The notes under the pieces: generated by a model
What the model saw: the letters and a program-made list of their open reading frames with translations, nothing else
Database searches by the model: none
Told to the model about the DNA's origin: nothing
In this document: positions 31,877-41,237 of the stretch, in pieces
Position numbering within the stretch: the first letter of the stretch is position 1
Layout of the letters: the number at the start of each line of letters is the position of its first letter
Made by a program: the position numbers and the translations under genes
Source: Bacteroidaceae bacterium
GTDB taxonomy: Bacteria; Bacteroidota; Bacteroidia; Bacteroidales; Bacteroidaceae
Direction of reading: 5' to 3'
Assembly (NCBI GenBank): GCA_017933995.1
Contig: JAGBKI010000056.1
Location: 1 to 64,000 of the forward strand
Length of the DNA stretch: 64,000 bases

Positions 31877-33721
31877 TTACTTATAGCCCACATACGAGAT
31901 GTGCTTGTGCTGCATGGCGGAGGCGCGGGCTTCGGCTTCGGGCGAGAGGGAGCCGCGCAGGTAGCGCTCGATGATGAGCGCGCCGATGGGCACGCCGAAG
32001 TCGGCACCGAAGCCGCCGTTCTCGACGTAGACGGCGACGGCTATGCGGGGCTTGTCCATGGGGGCGAAGCCCATAAAGGCGCTGTGGTCGACGCCCCGGT
32101 TCTGGGCGGTGCCGGTCTTGCCGCAGACGGCGAGGCCGGGCAGGTTGGCGGCGCGGCACGTGCCGCCCGTGACGGCGGCGCGCATACCGGCCACGGCGTA
32201 GCGGTAGTAGCCCGCGTCGACGAGGGTGCGGTGGCGCTGCTCGTACTTGGCGTCGGGTTTCTCGCCGCCCACGGAGCGCACGACGTGGGGCGTGACGTAC
32301 CAGCCCCGGTTGGCGATGGTGGCGGCGAGGTTGCAGATTTGCAGCGGTGTGGCCGTGACCTCGCCCTGGCCGATGGAGATGGAGATGACGCTGAGCGGCC
32401 CCCACTTCCCCAGGTACTTGTCGTAGTAGTCGGCGTTGGGTATCATGCCGCGCGCCTCGCCGGGCAGGTCGACGCCGAGGCGGTAGCCGTAGCCCATGGC
32501 CACGAGGTGGTCTTTCCAGCGCGTCATGGCTTCACGCTGCGAGGCGAAGCGCGAGCGGTTGTTGAACATGCGGTAGAGGTTCCAGCAGAAGAAGGCGTTG
32601 CACGACGTGGCGAGGGCGGGGACGAGGGGCAGGGGCGAGGCGTGGCCGTGGCACTTGAGGTGGAGGCCCTTGAAGTGGAAGCCGCCGTTGCAGGGGAAGG
32701 ACGTGCCGGGCGAGATGATCTGCTCCTGCAAGCCGATGAGTCCCTGCGTGGGCTTGAAGGTGGAGCCGGGCGGGTAGGTGCCCATCACGGCGCGGTTGAA
32801 CATGGGGCGCATCGAGTCCTTGTGGAGGGCGGCGGTGTAGCGTGCGCGGTCCTTGCCGGTCATCTGGCGTGGGTCGAAGGTGGGCGAGGAGGCGCAGCAG
32901 AGTATCTCGCCAGTCTCCGGCTCGATGGCCACGACGGCGCCGAGTTTGCCTTCGAGCAGCCGCTCGGCCAGCGCCTGGAGTTCGATGTCGATGGTTAGTT
33001 TGAGGTCTTTGCCCGCAACGGGCTTGGTGTCGTAGAGGCCGTCCTTGTAGTGGCCCAGGGTGCGCCCGCGCACGTCGCGCATCATGATGCGCACGCCCTT
33101 CTCGCCGCGCAGTTCCTTCTCGTAGGAGCGCTCCACGCCGAGTTTGCCGATGATGTCGCCGCTCTGGTAGTAGAAGTCGCGCCCGAGGTCGCTGGGGCTG
33201 ACCTCGCCGACGTCGCCCAGGACGTGTGCGCCGGTGGCGCCGACGTACTTGCGCGTGCTGCGCTTTTCGACGTAGAAGCCCTTGAAGCGGAACAGTTTCT
33301 CACGGATGCGCGAGAACTCCTCCTGCGGGATGCCGCTCATGAAGACCTGCGGTTTGTAGCGCGAGTAGTGGGGGTTCTTCTCGCTGTCCTTGATGTCGTC
33401 CATGCGGCGTATGTAGTCCTCGCGGCTGATGCCCAGCGTGCGGCAGAAGGCGAGGGTGTCGACGCCGTGCTGCTCCATCATCTGCACGAGGATGGTGTAG
33501 GACGGCTCGTTGTAGACCAGGAGGGAGTCGTTGCGGTCGCTGATGAGGCCGCGCGAGGGGTAGACGACGTCGCGGCGGAAGGCGTTGCTGTCGGCGGTGA
33601 GTTTGTAGTCGGTCTCGACGAGTTGGAGGAAGAAGAGGCGTATGATGTAGACGAGCACGATGCAGGCCGCCACGGCTCCGATGACGAACCTGCGCTCGGC
33701 GTATCGCTTGGGTTTGGGCAT
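31877..33721 (-). CDS. mrdA: Penicillin-binding protein 2 (elongation transpeptidase)
   Basis: 614 residues, anchored by one N-terminal membrane helix (about 12-30). It crosslinks peptidoglycan with RodA during side-wall growth. Catalytic motifs are complete: SxxK in PGSTFKPTQG, SxN in TSCNAFF and KTGT in CGKTGTAQNRG. The dimerisation or pedestal region begins VVYPSRGLISDRNDSLLVYNEPSY. The gene follows mreD by six bases, as in other cell-shape operons. Confidence 0.94.
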   Translation of the reverse strand: MPKPKRYAERRFVIGAVAACIVLVYIIRLFFLQLVETDYKLTADSNAFRRDVVYPSRGLISDRNDSLLVYNEPSYTILVQMMEQHGVDTLAFCRTLGISREDYIRRMDDIKDSEKNPHYSRYKPQVFMSGIPQEEFSRIREKLFRFKGFYVEKRSTRKYVGATGAHVLGDVGEVSPSDLGRDFYYQSGDIIGKLGVERSYEKELRGEKGVRIMMRDVRGRTLGHYKDGLYDTKPVAGKDLKLTIDIELQALAERLLEGKLGAVVAIEPETGEILCCASSPTFDPRQMTGKDRARYTAALHKDSMRPMFNRAVMGTYPPGSTFKPTQGLIGLQEQIISPGTSFPCNGGFHFKGLHLKCHGHASPLPLVPALATSCNAFFCWNLYRMFNNRSRFASQREAMTRWKDHLVAMGYGYRLGVDLPGEARGMIPNADYYDKYLGKWGPLSVISISIGQGEVTATPLQICNLAATIANRGWYVTPHVVRSVGGEKPDAKYEQRHRTLVDAGYYRYAVAGMRAAVTGGTCRAANLPGLAVCGKTGTAQNRGVDHSAFMGFAPMDKPRIAVAVYVENGGFGADFGVPIGALIIERYLRGSLSPEAEARASAMQHKHISYVGYK

Positions 33722-33727
33722 GGTGGC

Positions 33728-34303
33728 TTATGCGTTAAGTCCGCGCGGTCGGGCGGTGGCGGCGCGTAGTTTCTCGATGGCGGCGATGAAGGCGGTGCTG
33801 AGTAGGGTGGAGAGCAGCGTGGTGAGCAGCAGGCGCCCGAAGTACATCAGCGTGAAGGCTTCGAGCAGGAAGTAGAGGAAGCAGTTGAGCAGCACGAGAC
33901 TGACGGCGAAGCGCAGGAAGGGCATCCATTCCATGGTGCGCGAGGAGGGCACGAACGGCTCGTCGAAGGCGTAGCCCGAGGGTGCGAAGAGTTGCAGCAG
34001 GTAGGGGGCGGCCAGCCCTGTGGCGCAGCAGGCGGCGGCGCCCACGCCGGGCGTGGCGGTGAAGACGTCGATGAGCAGCCCCAGGGCGAAGCCGGTGGCG
34101 ACGTAGACCCAGCGCGGCGTGTTGGTGGGCAGCAGGCAGAAGAAATAGACGTAGGGCATGGGTATAGCGTAGCCCAGCAGCGCGATGTGGTCGAGCAGCA
34201 CGACCTGCAACAGCAGCAGGCCGACGAACCAGTATACCTTCGTGAGTGTGTCGGGGAGCAAAACGGGGGGATTTAGGGGCGGCTGCGATGCAGCCGCAAA
34301 CAC
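33728..34303 (-). CDS. mreD: Rod-shape determining protein MreD
   Basis: About 191 residues, very hydrophobic with five or six membrane helices, typical for MreD. Position between mreC and mrdA supports the call more than sequence identity does, because MreD is poorly conserved; QVVLLDHIALLGYAIPMPYVYFFCLLP matches the family pattern well. No ATG is available: the frame opens with GTG at 34303, and a TTG at 34261 would start nearer the first helix. The start is therefore uncertain. Confidence 0.85.
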   Translation of the reverse strand: MFAAASQPPLNPPVLLPDTLTKVYWFVGLLLLQVVLLDHIALLGYAIPMPYVYFFCLLPTNTPRWVYVATGFALGLLIDVFTATPGVGAAACCATGLAAPYLLQLFAPSGYAFDEPFVPSSRTMEWMPFLRFAVSLVLLNCFLYFLLEAFTLMYFGRLLLTTLLSTLLSTAFIAAIEKLRAATARPRGLNA

Positions 34304-34307
34304 AACG

Positions 34308-35177
34308 TTATTTCTTTTCCAGCACGCCCTCGTTGAAGGCGGCGTGGTTGCGGAGAGTGTCGGTCTGGCTGCGGGCGATGTTGCCCACTACGCTGACGTC
34401 GCGCAGGTTGGAGAAGTCGGTGGCGAGGTGGACGGTGAGGCGCAGCGACTGTCCGTCGGGCCCGCTGCCCACGGCGAGCACGTTGCCGACGAAGATGCCG
34501 GGCGGGAAGATGTCGGAGTAGCCGCTGGTTTCGACGGCCATTCCCCGGGTGACGTCGGCGTAGCGGGGAATGTCGTCGAGGTAGGCGGTGAGTTTGCTGC
34601 CGCCCTCCCAGACGAGGTAGCCGAACCAGCCGGTGCCGCGCAGGCGGCAGCTGATGGCGCTGCGCTGGTGGGTGACGGGGACGACGAGGGCGTAGTTGGC
34701 GGATGCCTCGGCCACGACGCCGACTACGCCTCCGCCGCCGACGACGCCCATGCCGTCGCGCACGCCGTCGTTCCGGCCCCGGTTGATGATGAGGTGGTTG
34801 AGGCGGTCGGCGCGCTGTTCGTTGGAGGTGACCTTGGCGGGGATGAGGGGGTACTTCTTCAGCACGTCGGCCAGTCGCTGCTCGGTGGCGGTGGGGGTGT
34901 GGCGCTGCTCGTCGACCATCTGGCGCAGGGCGTCGTTCTGCATCTTGAGGCGCGTGTTCTCGTCCTCCAGGCGGGTGTTGACCTCGCGCAGGTGGGAGTA
35001 GGCAGCAGCGTCGGCCCAGAGGCTGTTGATGCCGCCCACGACGGTGCCGGTGGCATTGAAGAAGGCTGTGCCCTGCTTGCGTCCGTAACTGAAAAGCAAC
35101 GCTAAACTCACAAGCTCAAGCACAAGGAACAGGAGGATGTGGGTGTAGCGTTGCAGGAACAGCAGCAGGTTGCGCAT
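34308..35177 (-). CDS. mreC: Rod-shape determining protein MreC
   Basis: 289 residues: an N-terminal membrane helix (about 11-30), a periplasmic coiled coil (about 60-95, LREVNTRLEDENTRLKMQNDALRQM) and the two-part beta-barrel domain with VVGGGGVVGVVAEASANYALVVPVTH and GMAVETSGYSDIFPPGIFVGNV. MreC links MreB and MreD to PBP2. It is separated from mreB by a 190-base gap filled by a foldback element. A five-base gap separates its stop from the start used for mreD. Confidence 0.93.
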   Translation of the reverse strand: MRNLLLFLQRYTHILLFLVLELVSLALLFSYGRKQGTAFFNATGTVVGGINSLWADAAAYSHLREVNTRLEDENTRLKMQNDALRQMVDEQRHTPTATEQRLADVLKKYPLIPAKVTSNEQRADRLNHLIINRGRNDGVRDGMGVVGGGGVVGVVAEASANYALVVPVTHQRSAISCRLRGTGWFGYLVWEGGSKLTAYLDDIPRYADVTRGMAVETSGYSDIFPPGIFVGNVLAVGSGPDGQSLRLTVHLATDFSNLRDVSVVGNIARSQTDTLRNHAAFNEGVLEKK

Positions 35178-35186
35178 GGGGATGTA

Positions 35187-35360
35187 TAAAGGTTTAAGAG
35201 GTTTAAGAGGTTGATTAAGGTTTAAGTGGTTTAATGAGGTTTAAGAGGTTTAATGCTTACGCGACGGGTCGCAGGTCGTGCCGGATGGCTTAAACTTCTT
35301 AAAGCTCTTAAACCTCTTAAACTTTATTGTTAAACCTGATTAAACCTCTTAAACCTCTAA
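35187..35360 (-). repeat. Foldback element, GTTTAA word family (copy 2)
   Basis: The arms consist of many copies of AAGAGGTTTAA-like words, with the complement on the other side. The 35-base centre, read on the minus strand, begins GCCATCCGGCACGACC and ends GTAAGC just before ATTAAACCTCTTAAACC. The centre of the copy at 61313-61446 begins TCCGTCCGGCACGA and ends GAAGC before the same arm. In both cases the orientation agrees with the flanking genes. It lies between mreB and mreC. Confidence 0.75.
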
Positions 35361-35366
35361 AGTGTG

Positions 35367-36452
35367 CTATCTCATCAGGAACTGGAAGCGGTCGGCGTTC
35401 TTGAGGGCGATGCCCGTGCCGCGCGCCACGCAGAGCAGTGGCTCGTCGGCCACCTTGAACTGGATGTTAAGCTTGTCGGTGAGGCGCTTGTCGAGACCGC
35501 GCAACAGTGCTCCGCCGCCCGTGAGGTAGATACCGTTCTTCACGATGTCCGAGTAGAGTTCGGGCGGCGTGTGTTCCAGCGCGCTGAGAATGGCACTCTC
35601 GATCTTGGAGATGCTCTTCTCCAGGCAGTGCGCCACTTCCTGATAGCACACGGGCACTTGCAGCGGCAGGGAGGTAATTTTGTTCGGACCGTGTACGATA
35701 TAGTCCTTGGGCGCGTTGGGTCCGAGGTCGGTCAGTGCCGCGCCGACGTTAATCTTGATGCGCTCGGCCATACGCTCGCTCACCTTGACATTGTGCTGGC
35801 GGCTCATGTATTCTTGAATGTCGGCGGTGAAATCGTCGCCTGCCATCTTGATGCTGTTGTTGCTCACGATACCACCCAAGGAGATGACGGCGATTTCGGT
35901 GGTGCCGCCGCCGATGTCCACAATCATATTGCCCTCGGGCGCTTCTACGTCAAGCCCAATACCTATGGCTGCAGCCATAGGCTCGAAGATGAGGAAGACG
36001 TCGCGCCCACCGGCGTGTTCGGCACTGTCGCGCACGGCGCGCAGTTCCACTTCGGTGGAGCCACTCGGTACGCCGATGACCATGCGCAGGCTGGGTGTGA
36101 AGAGGTGCTTGCCTTCGTGTGCCATGCGAATGAGACCGCGCATCATCTGTTCGCACGCGTTGAAGTCGGCAATCACGCCGTCGCGCAGCGGGCGTATTAC
36201 ACGGATTTTCTCGTTCTCCTTCTCATACATCAGCTTGGCTTGGCCGCCCACGCTGATCATTTTGTCCGTGTGACGCTCCAGAGCCACTACCGACGGCTCG
36301 TTCACGGCAATCTTGTCGCCGCTGATGATGACGGTGTTGGCCGTGCCCAAGTCCATCGCCAGTTCCTGTGTAAAGGAGAAAAGATTGGAGAAGAGGCGTA
36401 TGTTTTTGAGCCGCTCGAACTTCTCAAGGTATTTGATGGTGTCGATTTTCAT
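35367..36452 (-). CDS. mreB: Rod-shape determining actin MreB
   Basis: 361 residues; a cytoplasmic actin-like ATPase that guides lateral wall synthesis. The phosphate-1 loop is AMDLGTANTVI, phosphate-2 is VDIGGGTTEIAVISLGG, and the adenosine motif is TGGGALLRGL. An N-terminal extension of about 25 residues (MKIDTIKYLEKFERLKNIRLF) precedes the usual start of the fold and could include a membrane-binding helix. It is 14 bases downstream of the PurH-like gene and is the first shape gene of the locus. Confidence 0.96.
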   Translation of the reverse strand: MKIDTIKYLEKFERLKNIRLFSNLFSFTQELAMDLGTANTVIISGDKIAVNEPSVVALERHTDKMISVGGQAKLMYEKENEKIRVIRPLRDGVIADFNACEQMMRGLIRMAHEGKHLFTPSLRMVIGVPSGSTEVELRAVRDSAEHAGGRDVFLIFEPMAAAIGIGLDVEAPEGNMIVDIGGGTTEIAVISLGGIVSNNSIKMAGDDFTADIQEYMSRQHNVKVSERMAERIKINVGAALTDLGPNAPKDYIVHGPNKITSLPLQVPVCYQEVAHCLEKSISKIESAILSALEHTPPELYSDIVKNGIYLTGGGALLRGLDKRLTDKLNIQFKVADEPLLCVARGTGIALKNADRFQFLMR

Positions 36453-36466
36453 TGCGTTGGGGGGAC

Positions 36467-37063
36467 TTACTTGTTTTCAAACCATTTGTTAATCGCTGTG
36501 TCGTAATGACTGCTGACGGCAAAAGCGCGGGTGGCCAGTTCGCGCCGCTGCGCTTCGGTGGTGCGCGCTCCATGTTTTTTCAAGAGGCTCAGCAGCACGG
36601 GGTATTCTGCTTTTGAGGGTACGATGGCTACGTCGGCAAAGTTCTTGGCGGCGGCGCGGATAAGGCTGATGCCACCGATGTCGATTTTCTCGATGATCTC
36701 CTGCGGCGTGCCGCCCTCGGCCACAGTCTGCTCGAAGGGGTAGAGGTCCACGATAACAAGGTCGATGGGCGTGATGCCGTAGCTGGCCATCTCGGAGCGG
36801 TCGGACGGCTCGTTTCGGCGAGCCAGAATGCCGCCGAAGATGAGCGGGTGGAGCGTCTTGACACGTCCGCCAAGAATGGAGGGGTAGCCCGTTACGTCCT
36901 CCACGCGGTCGCAAGGATAACCAAGGCTTTCGATGAAAGCGTGGGTGCCGCCAGTAGAAAGGAAACGGACGCCAAGAGCGTGGAGGGTTGAGAGAATCTC
37001 GTCGAGACCGTCCTTGTGGTAAACGGAAATAAGGGCGGTGCGGATAGGTGTGGGTTCAGCCAT
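36467..37063 (-). CDS. purH: IMP cyclohydrolase domain of PurH only
   Basis: 198 residues, matching just the N-terminal IMP cyclohydrolase (MGS-like) domain: TALISVYHKDGL, FLSTGGTHAFIESLGYPC, GGRVKTLHPLIFGGILARR, DLVIVDLYPFEQTV and the EKIDIGGISLIRAAAKN signature. It ends at SSHYDTAINKWFENK, about where full-length PurH would enter its AICAR transformylase domain (about 300 more residues). No remnant of that domain is visible before mreB, 14 bases on. The pathway therefore needs a separate AICAR transformylase encoded elsewhere. The start at 37063 (MAEPTPIRTAL) is preferred to the 37105 ATG. Confidence 0.85.
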   Translation of the reverse strand: MAEPTPIRTALISVYHKDGLDEILSTLHALGVRFLSTGGTHAFIESLGYPCDRVEDVTGYPSILGGRVKTLHPLIFGGILARRNEPSDRSEMASYGITPIDLVIVDLYPFEQTVAEGGTPQEIIEKIDIGGISLIRAAAKNFADVAIVPSKAEYPVLLSLLKKHGARTTEAQRRELATRAFAVSSHYDTAINKWFENK

Positions 37064-37213
37064 TATGGTTGTTGTTGTGCTATCGGTATAGCCTGCCGTG
37101 AGCAAAAACGTTGGCAGAATAGGGCGCGGGCTAAAAGAACAGTGTTTTCACACCAGCACGATGCTGTGCGTTGTGCCTGCTTCCGCTTGCTCCGATAGCG
37201 GATATGAACGGCG

Positions 37214-37221
37214 CAAAAATA
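37214..37221 (-). promoter_or_regulatory. Promoter of purH and the cell-shape genes, -7 element
   Basis: The minus strand reads TATTTTTGC here. It lies about 150 bases upstream of the ATG at 37063. Confidence 0.6.
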
Positions 37222-37254
37222 CGTATTTTTTACTTAAAAAAACTTTCAAGGGGA

Positions 37255-37284
37255 TGAAAAAAGCCACCGCCCTCGGCAGGTGGC
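37255..37284 (-). terminator. Intrinsic terminator of the 863-residue protein gene
   Basis: On the minus strand GCCACC...GGTGGC (37263-37268 and 37279-37284, GC-rich loop) is followed by TTTTTTC. It lies between the end of the gene at 37433 and the purH promoter. I see nothing else between 37285 and 37432. Confidence 0.7.
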
Positions 37285-37432
37285 CTTGTTTTCACGTGTG
37301 CTGACAGGTCGGTGGTACACATTGCGCCGCGCGCATTTCCGCTTATAGCTTAACTTCGTGGCAGTTTCGCATCCGATTCCCTGTGTGAGAAATTCTGATT
37401 TCGCTGGTGGTGTAAAAGATACGCGCGGGCGG

Positions 37433-40024
37433 TCAGCGTTCGTAGTGGAGCAGGCCGCCGGTGGCGGTGACGCCGCGCGCGGAGATGCTGAGCGTCTGCC
37501 CCTCGTGCGAATTGCTGAAGAAGACGGCGGTGGCCTTGCCCTGGGCGTCGCTGGTGACGGAGGGGTTCCAGTAGAGCGTGCGTCGGTGGTCGTCGTCGGT
37601 GGGCGGCTCGACGGTGCGGTAGTCGGGGCTGTAGAAGGCGGCGGGCGGGGCGTAGCCGTGGACGGTGCGCTTCTCGACGCCTTTCTTGGTGCGGAAGAAG
37701 GAGAAGTCGGGGCGCGTGTAGAGGAAGACGGCGGTGGGGGCGAGGCCCAGCAGGTCGCCCGTGACGAGGATGCTGCTGCTGAGGAAGTTGCGCCACTGCG
37801 ACGGGTCGCGCATCACGACGACGCTCTTCACCTCGTCGGCGAAAATCTGCGGCTGGTCGCCTTTCTTGAGTTGCATGAACAGTTCGTTGTCGACGAAGAC
37901 CATGGCGGGCCGCCCGGCGTAGCGGAACATATAGACGTCGGCGGAGGCCGTGCCGGTGTCGCCCAAGCACTGCAGGAGTTGCATGTACTGGCGGTCGGAC
38001 GTGTCGAGCGAGGGGAAATAGTCGAACGACGGGTCGCGCTCGCGCAGCACGTCCCAGATGAGGCCGGGCTGGCCGCCGTTGTCCTTCTGGCGTTCGACGA
38101 GCTGCTCGATGTTGAAGTACTGCGTGGCGTGGCGCATCCCGGCGCGCTCGCCGCCCTGGTAGGAGAACTTGTTGCCGCGCAGGCCTCGGTAGCCCTGGTG
38201 CGTGACGACGGCCTCGCCCAGCAGGAAGGGCATTGTGGCGGGCGGCAGCGTGTCGTTCCACACGAAGATGTCGGCCTCGGTGTCGGCTGTGCCGGGGCGG
38301 GTGCGGGGCGGCTGTAGCGTGAGTTCCAAGGGCGAGAAGTGGCGTGGCTCGGGCAGGAACCAGCGGTCGAGCGTGACGCGGCTCCAGCGCAGCTTGCCGT
38401 CGACGCGCGTGCTGAACTGCGCCACCCAGTCGCCGGTGTAGTCCTCGCTGGAGCCGAAGGTGAAGCCGCCGAGGCTGTCGGTGACGACGTCGCCCGTCAG
38501 GCTGTATCCGTCGCGGTTGAACATGCGCAGGGCGAGCGTGGCGCCGGCGCGCGCCTGCTCGCGGTCGTTGTCCTTGAGCACGCGCCCGGAGAGTACCAGG
38601 CGGTCCTCGACGGGGTGGCGCAGGGCGAAACTGTCCGCCCCCGCCGCCACGGCGAAACTGTTGGCCGTCCAGCCCTGCACCATCAGCAGGTCGTCGAGCG
38701 CCTCGGCGCGCCCGGCCTCGCTCTGCTCGAAGTAGTAGGCGGGGTTGTGGACGTAGCCGCGCAGTTCGCTGGCGAGGAGCATCTCGGTGGCGAGGTCGGC
38801 CTCGGGGCTTGCGGCGGCGTCGCTGGCGGCCTCGCGCACGGCGAGCGAGAAAGTGGTCTGCACAGGCCGGCGGCGCACGTCGGTGAGGTACATCTCCAGG
38901 GCGACGGGTTCGAGCGGGCCGTAGGTCTCGGCGTTCTGTCGCACGCGCATCGTGACGCGGCGGGCGGTGGGCGGCCCCCACACCAGGCGTCGCGCCAGGC
39001 TGCGCCCCGTGGCGTCGAAGAGTTCCACGCGGTTCACGCCGTCGCCCAGCAGGCGCCGCGCCACCTGTATCTCGACGGGCGCGCTGCCCACTGTGAGTGT
39101 GTCGAAATAGACCGCCTCGTCGCGGCACATCACGGCCAGCCCCAGCAGCGAGGGACGGACGTCGGCGCGCCGCTGCACGACGATGTCGAGGTCGCCGTCC
39201 ATCCGCGCCGCGAGGGTGTAGCGCGCGGCGGTGTCGGGGCGGGGCAGGGCGAAACGCTCGCCCGCCACCTCGGCAAAGGCTTCGTCGCAGTCGGCGGGCA
39301 GTGTGAAGGCGCCGCGCCCCTCGTGGCGCGGGGCGGCGGTGAGCAGTTCGGTGCCGTCGGCGCGTAGGATGCGCAGCGTCTCGTCGAGCGGGTTGCCGCG
39401 CCGGTCGGTGAGGCTGAAGGCCACGCGCCCGGCCACTCCGGCCACGCGGCTGCCGCCCTCGGGGTAGAAGTCCAGTCGCCGCCCCTTGCGCCCGAAGTCG
39501 TAAGGGCGCGGGTGGTTGTGGCCCAGGTCGGCCTCGGCCTCGGGGCGTTCAATCTGCAGTTCGTCGCGCGCGGCGTCGGCCTTGCGGAACACCGGCACGA
39601 CGCGCGAGAAACAAGCCTCCGCGCCCCAGTTGAGCATCTCGCGGGTGTAGGCGCGCACCTCGTAGAAGCGCCCGCCGCGCACGGGCAGGTCCAACTTGAA
39701 CTCGCCGTCGGCCTGGCCCAGGGAATCGACGCGCAGCAGTTTGCGCTCCACCAGTTCGCCGTCGGCGTCGAGCAGTTCCACGTAGAGCACGCGGCTCAGC
39801 GGCGCGGGCACCAGCGACGAGGCGCGCACGACGTAGGCTTTCAGCCACAGCGTCTCGCCCTCGAAATAGGCGTTGTTGTCGAGGTGGAGGTATACGGCCT
39901 CGCGCGGGTAGCGGTAGTCGAAGTCGGAGAGCGACGCGAAGTAGCGCGCCAGCCGCCCGAACTCGTCGGTCTGGGCGGGCAGGAGCGAGGGGAGGAGCAG
40001 CAGGAGGAGCAGGAGCCTTTTCAC
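37433..40024 (-). CDS. Large exported protein with MG2-like domain
   Basis: 863 residues with a signal peptide (MKRLLLLLLLLPSLLPAQ). The N-terminal part resembles the macroglobulin MG2 domain: YPREAVYLHLDNNAYFEGETLWLKAYV and SRVLYVELLDADGELVERKLL. Middle sections look like tandem beta-sandwich domains, and near the C-terminus VKSVVVMRDPSQWRNFL resembles a TonB-receptor plug-like fold found in related Bacteroidota proteins. No transmembrane barrel is evident. Probably cell-surface or periplasmic; the role is unknown. It is followed by its own terminator and lies downstream of aroB with a 48-base gap. Confidence 0.75.
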   Translation of the reverse strand: MKRLLLLLLLLPSLLPAQTDEFGRLARYFASLSDFDYRYPREAVYLHLDNNAYFEGETLWLKAYVVRASSLVPAPLSRVLYVELLDADGELVERKLLRVDSLGQADGEFKLDLPVRGGRFYEVRAYTREMLNWGAEACFSRVVPVFRKADAARDELQIERPEAEADLGHNHPRPYDFGRKGRRLDFYPEGGSRVAGVAGRVAFSLTDRRGNPLDETLRILRADGTELLTAAPRHEGRGAFTLPADCDEAFAEVAGERFALPRPDTAARYTLAARMDGDLDIVVQRRADVRPSLLGLAVMCRDEAVYFDTLTVGSAPVEIQVARRLLGDGVNRVELFDATGRSLARRLVWGPPTARRVTMRVRQNAETYGPLEPVALEMYLTDVRRRPVQTTFSLAVREAASDAAASPEADLATEMLLASELRGYVHNPAYYFEQSEAGRAEALDDLLMVQGWTANSFAVAAGADSFALRHPVEDRLVLSGRVLKDNDREQARAGATLALRMFNRDGYSLTGDVVTDSLGGFTFGSSEDYTGDWVAQFSTRVDGKLRWSRVTLDRWFLPEPRHFSPLELTLQPPRTRPGTADTEADIFVWNDTLPPATMPFLLGEAVVTHQGYRGLRGNKFSYQGGERAGMRHATQYFNIEQLVERQKDNGGQPGLIWDVLRERDPSFDYFPSLDTSDRQYMQLLQCLGDTGTASADVYMFRYAGRPAMVFVDNELFMQLKKGDQPQIFADEVKSVVVMRDPSQWRNFLSSSILVTGDLLGLAPTAVFLYTRPDFSFFRTKKGVEKRTVHGYAPPAAFYSPDYRTVEPPTDDDHRRTLYWNPSVTSDAQGKATAVFFSNSHEGQTLSISARGVTATGGLLHYER

Positions 40025-40072
40025 GGGGTTGGTGGATTGTGCTGGCGCGGTACGGCAGGCGGGTGCGTGGCG

Positions 40073-41107
40073 TCAGGTGTTGGTGTAGAAGTCGAGCATG
40101 TCCTCAATCTGGGCGTCGGTGGCGTGGCTGTCGAGGCGCAGGTGGCCGGGGGCTTCGAGCAGCGTGAAGTTGATGGCGCCGCCCGCGTTCTTCTTGTCGT
40201 GGCGCATCAGTTCGAGCAGGGCGGGGTAGTCGTCGCAGGTGAAGGCGAACGTGCCGTAGTGCTCGCGCACGAAGTTCCACGCCTGGCGCATCGCGTCCTC
40301 GGGGAACCCGGCCAGGCGGCACGACAGGTAGAGCTCGCACACCAGTCCCCAGGCCACCGCGTAGCCGTGCAGCACAGGCTGGCCGCGCCTCAGGGCGAGG
40401 CTCTCGAAGGCGTGGCCCACGGTGTGGCCCAGGTTGAGCGCCTTGCGCAGGCCGCGCTCGTGGGGGTCTTCGGCCACGATGGAGGACTTGACGTCGATGC
40501 TCTGGCGCACCATCTCCTGCAACCGCGTCAGGTCGGGGCGCGAGGGGTCGAAGCGCAGGTGGTCGAGCCACATCTCGCCGCCCCGCAGCAGGGCGTGCTT
40601 CAGCATCTCGGCGTAGCCCGACAGTACGTTGGGCGTGTCGAGCGTGCGCAGGAAGGAGGTGTCGATGACCACGGCCTCGCTGTCGCGGAAGGCGCCGATT
40701 TCGTTTTTCAGCCCCTCGAAGTTGATGCCCGTCTTGCCTCCCACGGCGGCGTCGACCATGGAGAGCAGCGTGGTGGGGATGTTGATGTAGCGAATGCCGC
40801 GCTTGAAGGTGGCCGCCGCGAAGCCGCCCAGGTCGGTCACCATACCGCCGCCCAGGTTCACCAGCAGGGAGCGGCGCGACGCCCCGCCGCTGACCAGCGC
40901 GCGCCACACGTCGGCGAGCGTGGCCAGTGTCTTGTGCGCGTCGGTGGGCGGAATGACCACGGGCAGCAGCGTGTCGGCCGCCGTGCCCAGCAGGGGGCGG
41001 CACAGGCGCGCCGTCGTCTCGTCCATCAGCAGGAAAGCCCTGTCGGCCCCTGCCGCCCCGAGCAGCCCCTGCAGCTCGGCGTGTATGTGTTGGGTGTAGT
41101 GGATCAT
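40073..41107 (-). CDS. aroB: 3-dehydroquinate synthase
   Basis: 344 residues; converts DAHP to 3-dehydroquinate, the second step of the shikimate pathway, using NAD and a divalent metal. Motifs: NLGGGMVTDLGGFAAATFKRG for NAD binding, PTTLLSMVDAAVGGKTGIN, the metal-binding Glu in GYAEMLKHAL and the two metal-binding histidines in NLGHTVGHAFE and LHGYAVAWG. Catalytic lysines sit in GGKTG and HDKKN. The gene has its own promoter, fused to the terminator of the upstream gene. Confidence 0.95.
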   Translation of the reverse strand: MIHYTQHIHAELQGLLGAAGADRAFLLMDETTARLCRPLLGTAADTLLPVVIPPTDAHKTLATLADVWRALVSGGASRRSLLVNLGGGMVTDLGGFAAATFKRGIRYINIPTTLLSMVDAAVGGKTGINFEGLKNEIGAFRDSEAVVIDTSFLRTLDTPNVLSGYAEMLKHALLRGGEMWLDHLRFDPSRPDLTRLQEMVRQSIDVKSSIVAEDPHERGLRKALNLGHTVGHAFESLALRRGQPVLHGYAVAWGLVCELYLSCRLAGFPEDAMRQAWNFVREHYGTFAFTCDDYPALLELMRHDKKNAGGAINFTLLEAPGHLRLDSHATDAQIEDMLDFYTNT

Positions 41108-41142
41108 CTGTTAAAGTACGTGTAGAAGTCTCGGTAGCGCCG

Positions 41143-41184
41143 CAAAAATACAAAAAAAGCGCGCCCGCGCGGTGGGGCGGGCGC
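41143..41184 (-). promoter_or_regulatory. Terminator fused to the aroB promoter
   Basis: On the minus strand a hairpin GCGCCCGC...GCGGGCGC (41184-41177 and 41168-41161) is followed by TTTTTTTG and at once by TATTTTTGC (-7 element, 41150-41143). It would end the 339-residue protein message and start aroB. Confidence 0.7.
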
Positions 41185-41237
41185 CTTTATTGGCCGGTAA
41201 TGGGGCGGGAAAGAATGCGGAGCGCAAGGAGCGGGCG

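Noticed and set aside
35187..35360. Insertion sequence ends
   Set aside because: No transposase frame lies between the inverted arms (only 35 bases) and no target duplication is evident.
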